Part shown: positions 1 to 8,032 of the stretch, one piece after another
Position numbering within the stretch: position 1 is the stretch's first letter
Layout: every line of letters starts with the position of its first letter
The notes under the pieces: model-generated
The model's input: the letters and a program-made list of their open reading frames with translations, nothing else
Database searches by the model: none
Told to the model about the DNA's origin: nothing
Assembly (NCBI GenBank): GCA_030039035.1
Contig: JASHQQ010000371.1
Coordinates: forward strand, 1-45,608
Length of the DNA stretch: 45,608 nt
Reading direction: 5' to 3'
Origin: Acidobacteriaceae bacterium
GTDB taxonomy: Bacteria; Acidobacteriota; Terriglobia; Terriglobales; Acidobacteriaceae
Translations under genes and position numbers: made by a program

Positions 1-26
1 CGGCGCACGTAACTTATTCGATGCAC

Positions 27-1382
27 TTACTTTCCGTGCAACTCGTTCAGCCAGTCCTCCATGTGGCCAAGGGCGCGCAGCAGGCTCAGGCGCGCCTTGG
101 CGAGGTCGAAGCCGGACTCGAGCGACTCTTCGTACTTCTGACGCTCATTGATTTGCGCCAACTGCTCGGCCTTGGGCGTCGGCTGCGGCGGCGCGCCCGG
201 CGCGTTGCCCGCGCCGTTGCCGTATTGGAGCTGCGTCGTCACCGTCTTTAACTGCTCGGCGGAAATCTGCTGCTTCAGATCCGCAATCTCGGCTTCGGTG
301 CTCAGTTCGCGCAGGCTGCCGCTCAACTCTGAGATCAAGACGTCGTTCTGCCGCTGTGCCTGCTCGGCGTCGACGGTCGCGCGCAGCGCATCGGCCGCCG
401 ACTCCCGCGCCTTGGCGCGGTGGCTAAAATCGAGCAGCGGGATCGAGATCGAAATCCCCGAACCGAAGTTGTTGGCCGGCAGCCCCTTGCCCGTCTTGCT
501 GTTGGTAAAGTACTGGTTCACGTTGTTCAGCAGGTTTGTCTCGCGAAAGTACTGTCCGACGAAACTTAGTTGCGGCAGGTAATTCACTTCTTCGTCGCCC
601 TTCGCCGCCAATTGCTTCGACCGCGCCAGCAACTGCACCGACTGAATGCCGGGAGCCGTCTGCGGCGGGCTCTCCCCGTTCACCTGCGGAATCTCGGGAA
701 TGCTGGAGTGGTCCGGCGTGATGGATCCAGGAGGCAACCCTGTCAGCGTGGCAAGCTGCTTTGCCAATGTGGATGCGCGGACTTCCAGTTGCTCGCGCCT
801 CAGCTTGACCTGCGCCGCGGTGAGTTTCGCCTGCAGCAATTCGCTCAATGGATCGACGCCGGCCTCCGACCGCTCCTGCTCGATCTGAACCAGCCGATCA
901 GCATAGCCTTCTTCCTGATGCGCGGCATCGAGCTCCCGATTCACGGTGTCGAGCTCGATGTATGCCGACGACGCGTCGAGCGCAACCTGCTCCGTTGCAT
1001 CTTTCAGGCCGGCGGTCGCTGCGCGCAACCCCATGCGAGCTGCATCGATATACCGTTTCTGCGAGACGCTGAAGATCAGCGACTGCGCCGACGCGGACCA
1101 GATCGAGGGAATGCTTCCCGTGAATCCCACCTCGGGGAAGACCGGCAATCCGGTGCTGAAGTTGATCGACGGAATGACAACGTCCCTGCTCTCCGAGAGC
1201 ACCGCCGCGGACTTGTTCACGTCGGCCTGGGCGGCTCGCACCGCGGTGCTGTTGCGCTGCGCCAGATCGACGACCGTACGCAGCGAAACCTGCGCCGGCA
1301 GCCGCGCAGGCGTCAACGCCAGCGCAGTCGCAAGCAGCCCGTGCGCCCAATCCCTGCGCGAGTTCCATCGCCTCTTCAGCAA
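27..1382 (-). CDS. TolC-family outer membrane efflux protein
   Basis: The 451-residue product resembles TolC/OEP outer-membrane channel proteins, which form the exit duct of tripartite efflux or secretion systems. An N-terminal signal segment ends near LPAQ (about residue 30). It is followed by long Ala/Gln/Glu-rich helical stretches such as LAQRNSTAVRAAQADV and LSELLQAKLTAAQVKLRREQ, in the usual two-fold OEP arrangement. Length fits the family (about 420-490). The start is TTG at 1382, with a GAGG-type ribosome site about 10 bases upstream. It lies 12 bases after the TPR gene and is the third gene of a minus-strand operon with the adaptor gene. Transcription runs off the left edge, so an inner-membrane pump could lie beyond. 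The family call is firm; the substrate is unknown. Confidence 0.9.
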   Translation of the reverse strand: MLKRRWNSRRDWAHGLLATALALTPARLPAQVSLRTVVDLAQRNSTAVRAAQADVNKSAAVLSESRDVVIPSINFSTGLPVFPEVGFTGSIPSIWSASAQSLIFSVSQKRYIDAARMGLRAATAGLKDATEQVALDASSAYIELDTVNRELDAAHQEEGYADRLVQIEQERSEAGVDPLSELLQAKLTAAQVKLRREQLEVRASTLAKQLATLTGLPPGSITPDHSSIPEIPQVNGESPPQTAPGIQSVQLLARSKQLAAKGDEEVNYLPQLSFVGQYFRETNLLNNVNQYFTNSKTGKGLPANNFGSGISISIPLLDFSHRAKARESAADALRATVDAEQAQRQNDVLISELSGSLRELSTEAEIADLKQQISAEQLKTVTTQLQYGNGAGNAPGAPPQPTPKAEQLAQINERQKYEESLESGFDLAKARLSLLRALGHMEDWLNELHGK

Positions 1383-1394
1383 ATCGGTACCGCC

Positions 1395-2363
1395 TCAATG
1401 TCTGGGTGCGAGCCCCGGCCTGTAGTCGTGCGCCATGGCGGTCGCGGTTGCAAGGGCCTGCCCGGCGGCCTGCTGATCCCCGAGCTGGTCTTTCAGTCGC
1501 GCCAGCCGCGCCCAGGCCACGAAGGCGGGCGCTTCCTCGGTCTTGTCGGAACTGGCCAGGTAGTCCTCGAGCAGCCTGGCCGCAAGGGGAAGCTCGCGGT
1601 CGGCCCTTGCCAGCGTCGACGCGCCATTGAAGAGCGCCGCGGCCGCGCGCCGGTCGCGATGCGCCGCGCCGGCTCCGCTGCGCACTGCGTCCACCATGTC
1701 GTTCCAGCGCTGGCGGCGGCGAAAATAACTGGCCAGAGCCATCCACTGGTAGGCGGGATGCGGGCCCACGGCAATGGCGCGTCTGAATTCGCGCTCCGCT
1801 TCGGGATAATCCTTGCGCTGCTCGGCGATGGCGGCGCGCAACTCGTGGCCCCGTGGCGGGTCGAGCTTCTCCAGCCCCGCGGCCACATCTTCGGCCTTGT
1901 CGAGACCTCCGCCCACGATGCCCGGCGCCGAGCAATCAAATTCCCCCAGCGACGCCAGCGCCTCGGCGTTGCGCGGATCGAGCCGGACAGCCTGTTCAAA
2001 TTCCTCGTGCACGCGCTTGGCCAGCGAATACGCGCTCAAAAAGCTGGCGTGATCTGCTTTCTCGCCCAGAGCGCGGCCCAGCCACAAATGATGATAGGAG
2101 TTGTCCGGCTCCAGCAGCACCGCCTTCTGGCACTCGCCGATCGCGGCGTCCAGTTGCCCTTCGGTCAGCCACACGCGGCACTCCAGATTGTGCGCCGCGG
2201 CGTTGTTCGCGTCCTGCTCCACAATGGGCGCCAGCAGCGCCAGCGCCTTGTCGGCCTCGCCTGCCTGCAGCGAGGCGTTGACCTCGGCCAACTCGGAGCC
2301 CTGCGCCTGTACGCAGGCTGAGATCATCGCGCAGGCGAGGAGAACCGCCGAAAGCGCCCTCAT
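1395..2363 (-). CDS. TPR-repeat lipoprotein in efflux operon
   Basis: The 322-residue protein has a signal sequence with a lipobox-like ISAC at about residues 14-17, so it may be a lipoprotein. Tandem tetratricopeptide-type helix pairs follow, for example AAAHNLECRVWLTEGQLDAA, ECQKAVLLEPDNSYHHLWLG and EREFRRAIAVGPHPAYQWMA. TPR proteins are protein-protein scaffolds; no enzymatic motif is visible. The start ATG overlaps the stop of the upstream adaptor gene by four bases (ATGA), implying translational coupling. The tolC-type gene follows 12 bases after its stop. Being wedged between adaptor and channel genes suggests a role in assembly or stability of the efflux system, which is inference. Confidence 0.85.
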   Translation of the reverse strand: MRALSAVLLACAMISACVQAQGSELAEVNASLQAGEADKALALLAPIVEQDANNAAAHNLECRVWLTEGQLDAAIGECQKAVLLEPDNSYHHLWLGRALGEKADHASFLSAYSLAKRVHEEFEQAVRLDPRNAEALASLGEFDCSAPGIVGGGLDKAEDVAAGLEKLDPPRGHELRAAIAEQRKDYPEAEREFRRAIAVGPHPAYQWMALASYFRRRQRWNDMVDAVRSGAGAAHRDRRAAAALFNGASTLARADRELPLAARLLEDYLASSDKTEEAPAFVAWARLARLKDQLGDQQAAGQALATATAMAHDYRPGLAPRH

Positions 2364-3601
2364 CGCAGGGCCCTGATCGGCACACCGAGCTGCAGCGGCT
2401 GCCCGTTGGTGGTTCCGGTCGCCACCCAGTCGCCGGCCTGCAATCCGGAAAGAATCGCGACCTGAGTCGTTGTGATGGGGCCGATGGTGACCGGAACTCT
2501 CTGCATTTCGTCGTCGCTCACAACCTTGAAGACGTAATAGTTTCCATTTTCAAAGCGCAACGCTTCACGCGGAATCGTCAGCGTATTGGGCTCGCTCTCC
2601 GTGGTCACGGTGACGGTCACGTTGGTGTCTGGCAACAGTCCGTCGTCAGAGCCGTCGATGGAAACCAACGTCGCCCCCACGTTTCTGGTGGTCAAGGTGA
2701 ACACTTCGGCGGGCAGCCGCTCGATATGCCCGTGCCACGCCATCCCCGGCTTGGCTTCCCAGCGGATGAGGATGGGCTGGCCCACGGCGAGCGCACCGAT
2801 CTCCGGCTCGTCGAAGTAGGCACGAACGCGCACATGCCTCAGGTCGGCCATCTCCAGCAGCGTGGTGCCTGCCTGGACAAAGTCGGTTGCGTGCGCGTTG
2901 ACGCTGTAGACCGTTCCCGAAACGGGGGCGCGATAAGAGGTCTGATCCTCGGCCTGCCGCGCCGCAGCCAGGTTCGACTCTGCACTGGCCACCGCGACGC
3001 GTTCGCGTTCCACTTCCAGCGGCGAGTAGCGGCTTGTGGCGTTCTGATCGGCAGCCTGCAGCGAAGCTTCCGCCGCCGCAAGACGATCCCGCGCGACGGC
3101 CACCTCGCCGGTGCTGGCGGCTCCATCGGCATTGAGCCTGGTCAGCGCGTCCACGTCTTTCCGCGCGGCGTCGCAGGCCAGTCGTGCACGCGTCACCTCG
3201 GCCGCGGCAGCCTGCTGCTCGGCCTGGGTTCCGTTGTGCAACGCCGCTTCCAGCGAGGCCTGCGCCGTCTTCATGCCGCTCTCGGCGTCGGCCAGCCGCG
3301 CGCGGGCCTGCACATCGTCCAACACCATCAGCAGCTTGCCGGCGGGCACCTTGTCGCCAGCCTGCACGTAAACGGCCTTCACCGTGGTCGCCAGCGGGCT
3401 GGTGTACTCGTAAGGCGTGACCGGCTCCACGCGCCCGTTGGTCGCGGTGGTTTTCGAGAGCTCTTCGCGGACCACCTGGACGGCGCGTACGGGCAGGCGT
3501 TCCCGCAGCATGGATCGCGCCGCGAGAAAAACAACCAACAGCAGAATCGCCGCGCCCAGCCATAGCCAGCGCCGGTCCAATTGCCTTCTTTCCCGTACCA
3601 T
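2360..3601 (-). CDS. Efflux periplasmic adaptor subunit (HlyD/RND-MFP family)
   Basis: The 413-residue membrane fusion protein would bridge an inner-membrane pump and the TolC-type channel. An N-terminal transmembrane anchor (about residues 12-30, WLWLGAAILLLVVFLAA) precedes a barrel-sandwich half with AGDKVPAGKLLMVLDD. A long Ala/Glu-rich coiled-coil hairpin (about 105-210) follows, then the returning lipoyl half (YRAPVSGTVYSVNAH), a beta-barrel (VRVRAYFDEPEIGALAVGQP) and a membrane-proximal C-terminal domain. Length is typical. The start is ATG at 3601, only about ten bases from a putative -10 box. It is the first gene of the adaptor-TPR-TolC operon. Whether the partner is an RND or a MacB-like ABC pump cannot be told from this window. 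Confidence 0.92.
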   Translation of the reverse strand: MVRERRQLDRRWLWLGAAILLLVVFLAARSMLRERLPVRAVQVVREELSKTTATNGRVEPVTPYEYTSPLATTVKAVYVQAGDKVPAGKLLMVLDDVQARARLADAESGMKTAQASLEAALHNGTQAEQQAAAAEVTRARLACDAARKDVDALTRLNADGAASTGEVAVARDRLAAAEASLQAADQNATSRYSPLEVERERVAVASAESNLAAARQAEDQTSYRAPVSGTVYSVNAHATDFVQAGTTLLEMADLRHVRVRAYFDEPEIGALAVGQPILIRWEAKPGMAWHGHIERLPAEVFTLTTRNVGATLVSIDGSDDGLLPDTNVTVTVTTESEPNTLTIPREALRFENGNYYVFKVVSDDEMQRVPVTIGPITTTQVAILSGLQAGDWVATGTTNGQPLQLGVPIRALR

Positions 3602-3610
3602 GCCCGCAAC

Positions 3611-3633
3611 CTGAGCCAGTATATAGGACTCAG
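3611..3633 (-). promoter_or_regulatory. Putative promoter/operator of the efflux operon
   Basis: On the minus strand TATACT (3623 to 3618) looks like a -10 box and is enclosed by the inverted arms CTGAG (3611-3615) and CTCAG (3629-3633). The predicted transcription start lies within about ten bases of the adaptor ATG at 3601, so the leader would be very short. No good -35 hexamer is visible. The palindrome over the -10 would suit a repressor site, which is inference. Confidence 0.35.
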
Positions 3634-3682
3634 CGAAAGACCCCGGGGGAGCACAAAAATGCGCCGGAACCGCGGCAACGTG

Positions 3683-3733
3683 CGTCCGCGGATTTCATCC
3701 TGGCTGCGGCGCGGCGGACGAAAAGGGTGGGAC
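3683..3733. repeat. Copy 1 of the CCCACCCTTT dispersed palindrome
   Basis: Inverted arms CGTCCGC (3683-3689) and GCGGACG (3714-3720) are followed by AAAAGGGTGGGAC. Read on the minus strand this gives GTCCCACCCTTTTCGTCCGC, which aligns with the element at 17771-17821 (ATCCCACCCTTTCGCC then CCGCCGCG) and more loosely with 38399-38438. It lies in the 179-base gap between the efflux operon promoter and the hydrolase gene. Confidence 0.5.
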
Positions 3734-3780
3734 AGCGGCGCGATGGATTCCGCGATCGGCGGAAGCATCGGCGATTGCGG

Positions 3781-5376
3781 CTACCAGATCGAGCCGGGAC
3801 GAGCAACCGCATACATCTCTGCGGCGATCTTGTCGATGAGTCCCATGGGATCGTTGCCGAGGCGATAGAGATCGAAGTGCGTTCGGTCGGGGATGTAGGT
3901 GAAGTGCGGCTCGCCGCCCAGCCGGTTCAGCACGGCTTCGAACTTGTGCGCGGGGCCGTCGAGGTAGAAGGTGTCGGCGGTGCCGACAATGACGTGAATG
4001 CGGCCTTTGAGCGCGGCGCCGCGCTCGGCCCAGTGCGTCTCGACGATGTGAGCCAGATCGTAATGATCGCGCCAGTACGCGACAACGTCAGGATAGACGG
4101 CTCCGGTTTGCCGGTCGAACATGGGTTCCGGCGCGCCGTCCTTGCCTTTGGGTGAAAAGACCCAGTCGAAGGAAGCCAACTGGCCTCCGTAGGGGCCGAG
4201 CACGTCTTCGAGGCGCCCGAACTGCTCCATCGTGGCGATGACTTTGCCGTGGTCGCGGAAGATGGGCCAGGGGGTGCCGTCGGGCTTGCGGTAGACGTTG
4301 GCGTTGGGCGCGTAGAGGTCGGGGCCGGTGAAGTCATGAAAGTCGCTGGGGTCGGGCGAGGTGGACCACGTGCCGCCGAAGATGTTCGGGTAGTTCACCT
4401 CAAGCTGCAGCGTGGCCCAGCCGCCGCTGGAGTGGCCGTTCAACAACCGGCTGTCCTTGCGCGCGTCCATGCGATAGCGCGCCTCGAGCCAGGGAATGAA
4501 CTCGGCGGTGAGCGCCGCGCCCCAGGGACCGTTGTTCACCGAGTCGGCGAACTCGTGCGTGCCCTCGGGAATGGACTCGTCGAGCATGACCCAGATCATG
4601 GGCGGCATTTTGCGATCCATCATGCGCTGGTGCAGCCGCAGCCCAGTAACGAGAGCGCCGTCGATGTCTCCGCCGAAGCCGTGCGTCCAGTAAGCCGTAG
4701 GGTAAGTCCTTTTGCCGTGCGGATCGTAGCCGGGAGGAACAATGACCCAGGCCCTGATCTTCATCGGATGGCCCCAGAAACGCGTGAGCAGCGGGCTCTC
4801 GAATTCCTCAAGCTGAGCGACGCCGGGCCTGGCTTCGTCTTTTGCCTTTTCCAGCATCCCGGCTCGCCGCGGATTCTCCTCGGCGTGACGATTAAGGGTA
4901 AGCATTGGCTCGGCGCCGCCGGCCGGCGACCAGTTGGGAAGCGGAACCACGCCGCTGATCCAGTCCTGCGGGCTGCGGCCGCTGTAGTTGTAGGTGTGGC
5001 CTACATCGAGCACGGCCTGCGCCTCATAGCTACCGGCGGCGACATCGGAGAACGGCTTCGGGTACGCGAGCTCGTCGGCATCGACTTCGACGGCGGCGCC
5101 GGGTGCAAGGTCGCGCACCTCCCTGGCCGTCACCATCGTGTCTTCGGGGTGGAACTCGCTGGTCTCAACCTCCTTGTCGCCTGAGCCCTGCTTGACGAAG
5201 ATGAGCAGGCGTCCGCTGACTGGAGCGGGAATTGTGGAAGCTGCCTGCACCCGGAAGAAGACGTGCGCGTGGCCGGGCTGGACTGCGACTTGGCCGTGTG
5301 TGCAACCGCAAGCCAGGGCAGCACAGACGGCGGGCAGGGAAATCCTGGGGAAACGGCTTTGCCTTCCAATTTGCAA
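3781..5376 (-). CDS. Secreted alpha/beta-hydrolase (putative esterase, PF00756-like)
   Basis: The 531-residue protein is probably an exported or lipid-anchored hydrolase. The N-terminus has a hydrophobic signal with AALACGC at about residues 19-25. Residues about 35-200 form a beta-rich accessory region with repeated polar motifs, and the esterase-D-like catalytic domain follows. Visible landmarks are VIVPPGYDP, YWTHGFGGD (oxyanion region), the nucleophile elbow NGHSSGGWA and a late DRTHFDLY that would supply the catalytic His. The start is TTG at 5376, supported by GAGGTG six bases upstream and by the signal peptide beginning right after it. It appears to be a single-gene unit. The natural substrate (polysaccharide ester or peptide ester) is not evident. 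Confidence 0.8.
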   Translation of the reverse strand: MQIGRQSRFPRISLPAVCAALACGCTHGQVAVQPGHAHVFFRVQAASTIPAPVSGRLLIFVKQGSGDKEVETSEFHPEDTMVTAREVRDLAPGAAVEVDADELAYPKPFSDVAAGSYEAQAVLDVGHTYNYSGRSPQDWISGVVPLPNWSPAGGAEPMLTLNRHAEENPRRAGMLEKAKDEARPGVAQLEEFESPLLTRFWGHPMKIRAWVIVPPGYDPHGKRTYPTAYWTHGFGGDIDGALVTGLRLHQRMMDRKMPPMIWVMLDESIPEGTHEFADSVNNGPWGAALTAEFIPWLEARYRMDARKDSRLLNGHSSGGWATLQLEVNYPNIFGGTWSTSPDPSDFHDFTGPDLYAPNANVYRKPDGTPWPIFRDHGKVIATMEQFGRLEDVLGPYGGQLASFDWVFSPKGKDGAPEPMFDRQTGAVYPDVVAYWRDHYDLAHIVETHWAERGAALKGRIHVIVGTADTFYLDGPAHKFEAVLNRLGGEPHFTYIPDRTHFDLYRLGNDPMGLIDKIAAEMYAVARPGSIW

Positions 5377-5453
5377 TGGATCACCTCATGCGGGGAACGC
5401 ACGGATGATAGCAGGGCAGCAACGGCGGGGTCGAGCGTCCAGCGTCCGAAAAA

Positions 5454-5481
5454 ACAGGGAACAGGGGACAGGGAACAGACG
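5454..5481. repeat. Heptanucleotide tandem repeat, unit ACAGGGR
   Basis: Four consecutive seven-base units, ACAGGGA, ACAGGGG, ACAGGGA and ACAGACG, occupy 5454-5481 between the small acidic-protein gene and the hydrolase gene, both on the minus strand. The same unit in another phase (GGGAACA) recurs at 7945-7979. Related heptamer tracts lie at 42460-42567. Confidence 0.75.
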
Positions 5482-5495
5482 AGGGTTTGCAAGGA

Positions 5496-5744
5496 TCAGG
5501 CGAAGAAGCTGATTTTGCTTTCCGGGGCGTTCTCCGCGTCTGCGGTTACGGTTTCCTCTTCGCTTTCGACAGCGAGTTCGTCGAAGTTCTCGTCCTGGCG
5601 GGCGGCGGCCTGCCGGCGGCCGGAGGTGGGATTGCCGGAGCGGGACGCGCTCTCGATGCGCCCCACGGCGCGAAGCTCGGAGACAGAGGCATCCGGCTCG
5701 ATAGCCGTCAGCGGGCGAAGGTCGGGGATGGGACCGATTGCCAT
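5496..5744 (-). CDS. Small acidic hypothetical protein
   Basis: This 82-residue protein matches no family I can name with certainty. It starts MAIGPIPDLRPL and has a polar, probably disordered middle. It then carries a strongly acidic run (about residues 53-70, including FDELAVESEEETV) and ends in hydrophobic SFFA. I chose the ATG at 5744 over the upstream in-frame start at 5783 because an AGAGG-like ribosome site precedes it and the extra 13 residues are low-complexity Arg/Ser. It is transcribed divergently from lpxL. A conserved-looking N-terminus plus a hydrophobic C-terminal tag suggests a real small protein, but it could be a chance ORF. Confidence 0.5.
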   Translation of the reverse strand: MAIGPIPDLRPLTAIEPDASVSELRAVGRIESASRSGNPTSGRRQAAARQDENFDELAVESEEETVTADAENAPESKISFFA

Positions 5745-5812
5745 GGTGGCGCTGCCTCTCGGAGATGTTCTCTCACGCCTCAATATCGGCGGGGGCGGAA
5801 AAAACTTTAGAG

Positions 5813-5828
5813 GTATTTACAGAAATAC
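5813..5828. promoter_or_regulatory. Perfect 16-bp palindrome, candidate operator
   Basis: GTATTT (5813-5818) and AAATAC (5823-5828) are perfect inverted arms around ACAG. The site is AT-rich in an otherwise GC-rich gap of about 280 bases between the divergent small acidic-protein gene and lpxL. It could be a transcription-factor site; the regulator is unknown. Confidence 0.3.
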
Positions 5829-6025
5829 TGTCCTGAATCAGGCCAGCGGGGTTCGGGAATCGCCGGTATCTTCCGGAAATTCAGGGCCTTTGTGACCGTT
5901 CCTGGAATTCCCGCATTTTTGTGCGAGGGCTGCGGGTGGGGTACGGTCCGCGCCCGTCCGAGGCCGGTTGAAGTTCGGTATCTGGCTGTCAGAAGGTTCA
6001 ACTTCGCTGCAATACACTGATCGCG

Positions 6026-6940
6026 ATGCGCGAAAAGCTGGAGTATTGGCTGGTGCTGGCCGTGGCCCGCCCTTTGGGGACGATGCCGCGCGGATTGGCG
6101 CGCCTGTTTGCCGGTGCTCTTGCCGCCTTTGTTTATCTCGCGATGGGACGATTGCGCCGCGTCGGCGCGAGCAACCTCGCCATGGCGCTTCCCGAACTCC
6201 CTGCAAGGGAACGCGAGCGAATCCTGCGCCGGGTCTATCGCCGCCTCGGCTGGCAACTGGTGGAATTTTGCCGGATGGCGCGCTATACGGCGGAAAACAC
6301 GCGGGATTGGATTCGCACCGAGGGCCTCGATCATTATCTTTCGGCTGCCCGGCGCGGCAGCGGCGTCCTGGTGCTCACCGGACACCTGGGCGCGTGGGAA
6401 CTGTCGAGTTTCTATCACTCGCTGATGGGCCATCCGATGGGAATGGTTATCCGGCGGCTCGACAACCGGCCGCTCGATGACTATGTGAACCGGATCCGTT
6501 GCCTGCACGGTAACCGCGTTCTCCACAAGGATGATTTTGCCCGCGGGCTGCTTACGGCAATGCGCGGGGGCGAAACAGTTGGCATTCTTATGGACACGAA
6601 TATGACGCCGCCGCAGGGGGTGTTTGTGCCATTTTTCGGAATCCAGGCGTGCACCGCATCGGGACTGGCGCGCGTGGCACTGCGCACAGGTGCCGCGGTT
6701 CTGCCGGGATTCATGGTCTGGGAGCCGGCGGAGCGACGCTATGTGCTTCACTTCGGGCCGGAGCTGGCTTTCTCGCAAAGCAACGATATGGAGGCCGATG
6801 TGTTGGCGGCAACCGCGCGGTGCAATGAGGTGCTGGAGGCGTGGATTCGACGCTATCCTGACCAGTGGCTCTGGATTCATCGGCGATGGAAGACGCGGCC
6901 AGACGGTGAACCGGGAATCTATTCGAGGAGACGCGTATGA
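6026..6940 (+). CDS. lpxL: Lipid A biosynthesis lauroyl acyltransferase (LpxL/HtrB family)
   Basis: The 304-residue protein belongs to the LpxL/HtrB late acyltransferase family, which transfers a secondary acyl chain from acyl-ACP to Kdo-lipid A at the inner membrane. It has a hydrophobic N-terminal anchor (about residues 6-40). The catalytic HX4E motif is H120-L-G-A-W-E125, followed by a positively charged VIRRLDNRPLD region, then GILMDTNM and FVPFFG as in the family. Length is typical. The start ATG at 6026 has no strong ribosome site, but translation from it gives the expected N-terminal helix. Its stop overlaps lpxD by four bases (ATGA), so the two lipid A genes are coupled. The exact acyl position cannot be read from sequence. 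Confidence 0.92.
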   Translation: MREKLEYWLVLAVARPLGTMPRGLARLFAGALAAFVYLAMGRLRRVGASNLAMALPELPARERERILRRVYRRLGWQLVEFCRMARYTAENTRDWIRTEGLDHYLSAARRGSGVLVLTGHLGAWELSSFYHSLMGHPMGMVIRRLDNRPLDDYVNRIRCLHGNRVLHKDDFARGLLTAMRGGETVGILMDTNMTPPQGVFVPFFGIQACTASGLARVALRTGAAVLPGFMVWEPAERRYVLHFGPELAFSQSNDMEADVLAATARCNEVLEAWIRRYPDQWLWIHRRWKTRPDGEPGIYSRRRV

Positions 6941-7959
6941 CCCTGGGCGAACTGGTTCGCGTGCTGGGCGGAAAGCTGGCCCAAGGCAGCCTGCAGTACG
7001 TCATCGACGGTGTGGATGCGGTGGATACGGCCAGCCCGTCGGACCTGGTCTTTGCGGAGGAAGCGACGTCGGTTGCCAATGCGCTGGGGAGCAATGCCGG
7101 CGCGGTGGTGGTAAAGCCGGGCGCGATCGCGACGAACGCCGGGCAGAAGTGCATCGTCGAGGCCGAGCATCCGCGGTTGTGGTTTGCGCTGGCAGGCAAG
7201 CTGCTCAAACCGGTGCAGCCGCCAGGGGGTGTACATCCGACAGCGGTCGTCGGCGCGCATGTGAAGCTGGGCGACGACATAACGATCGGACCGTGTGCGG
7301 TGATCGGCGACTACGCGCGGATCAGCGCCGGAACGCGCATCGATGCCGGCGCCGTGATCGGCGCGGGTGTACAGATCGGCGAGTTTTGCCACATCTATCC
7401 GCGCGTCGCGATCTATTCGGGAACGGAGGTGGGCAATTGGGTGACCGTCCATGCGGGCGCCGTGCTGGGCGCCGACGGATTCGGCTATGTCCGCGACGCC
7501 GAGTCGGGCGCGTACACGCAATTTCCCCAGCAGGGCATGCTGGTGATCGAAGACGACGTGGAGATCGGCGCCAACTCCACGATCGATCGCGGAGCCCTCA
7601 GGGAGACGCGCATCGGGCGAGGAACGAAGATCGACAACCTCGTTCACGTGGGCCATAACTGCGAGATCGGCGAAAACGTGATTCTGGTGGCGCTCACCGG
7701 CATTTCGGGTTCGAGCACCGTGGGAAGCGGCGCGGTGCTTGCCGGGCAGGTGGGCATTGGCGACCATGCGCATATCGGTCCGGGAGTGATTCTCGGCGGG
7801 CAGGCCGGCGTCTTCACCGGAAAGACGGTGACAACCGAGGGACTGAAGCCCGGAACCGTGCTGTGGGGAACGCCGGCCCGGCCGCTGAAACAGGTTCTGC
7901 GCGAGCAGGCGGTGCTGGCAAGGCTGGCGAAGGGGAAGCGCGAAGGGAACAGGGAATAG
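6937..7959 (+). CDS. lpxD: UDP-3-O-acylglucosamine N-acyltransferase
   Basis: LpxD adds the amide-linked hydroxyacyl chain to UDP-3-O-acylglucosamine in lipid A synthesis. The 340-residue product has the N-terminal uridine-binding domain (about 1-100) and then a left-handed beta-helix of hexapeptide repeats (VHPTAVVGAHVKLGDD, IGPCAVIGDYARISAG and onward). The catalytic His lies in VHVGHNCEIG (H240), and a C-terminal helix ends the protein. It overlaps lpxL by four bases. Its last residues (GNRE) and its TAG stop at 7957-7959 are encoded by a heptamer repeat tract. The stop comes from a unit with T in place of the usual C (GGGAATA against GGGAACA). Confidence 0.96.
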   Translation: MTLGELVRVLGGKLAQGSLQYVIDGVDAVDTASPSDLVFAEEATSVANALGSNAGAVVVKPGAIATNAGQKCIVEAEHPRLWFALAGKLLKPVQPPGGVHPTAVVGAHVKLGDDITIGPCAVIGDYARISAGTRIDAGAVIGAGVQIGEFCHIYPRVAIYSGTEVGNWVTVHAGAVLGADGFGYVRDAESGAYTQFPQQGMLVIEDDVEIGANSTIDRGALRETRIGRGTKIDNLVHVGHNCEIGENVILVALTGISGSSTVGSGAVLAGQVGIGDHAHIGPGVILGGQAGVFTGKTVTTEGLKPGTVLWGTPARPLKQVLREQAVLARLAKGKREGNRE

Positions 7960-8011
7960 GGAACAGGGAACAGGGAACAGAGGGCTGAAAGCTGAGTGCT
8001 GAGAGCTGAAG
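7945..8011. repeat. Heptanucleotide tandem tract: GGGAACA block then GCTGAGN block
   Basis: Five in-register units occupy 7945-7979 (GGGAACA, GGGAATA, then GGGAACA three times). After a GAGG spacer, four units of a second heptamer occupy 7984-8011 (GCTGAAA, GCTGAGT, GCTGAGA, GCTGAAG). The tract starts inside the 3' end of lpxD and fills most of the gap to the convergent fliB-like gene. Confidence 0.85.
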
Positions 8012-8032
8012 TCTGTTGGCTTTCAGCTCTCA
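8000..8032. terminator. Hairpin between convergent lpxD and fliB-like genes
   Basis: TGAGAGCTGAA (8000-8010) and TTCAGCTCTCA (8022-8032) form a perfect 11-bp stem with an 11-base loop. The right arm contains the stop codon of the minus-strand fliB-like gene (8030-8032). No U-run follows on either strand, so a terminator role is plausible only by position. The left arm is part of the second heptamer block. Confidence 0.4.

Noticed and set aside
570..2321. 583-codon plus-strand open frame
   Set aside because: It is antisense to the TolC-type and TPR genes, has an Arg/Gly-rich composition with no domain, and reflects high GC at third positions of the opposite strand.
5454..8011. CRISPR-like arrays in the repeat tracts
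   Set aside because: Units are seven bases with no spacers, and no cas genes are present. The Cas4-like cysteine pattern belongs to an AddB-like protein in a helicase operon.
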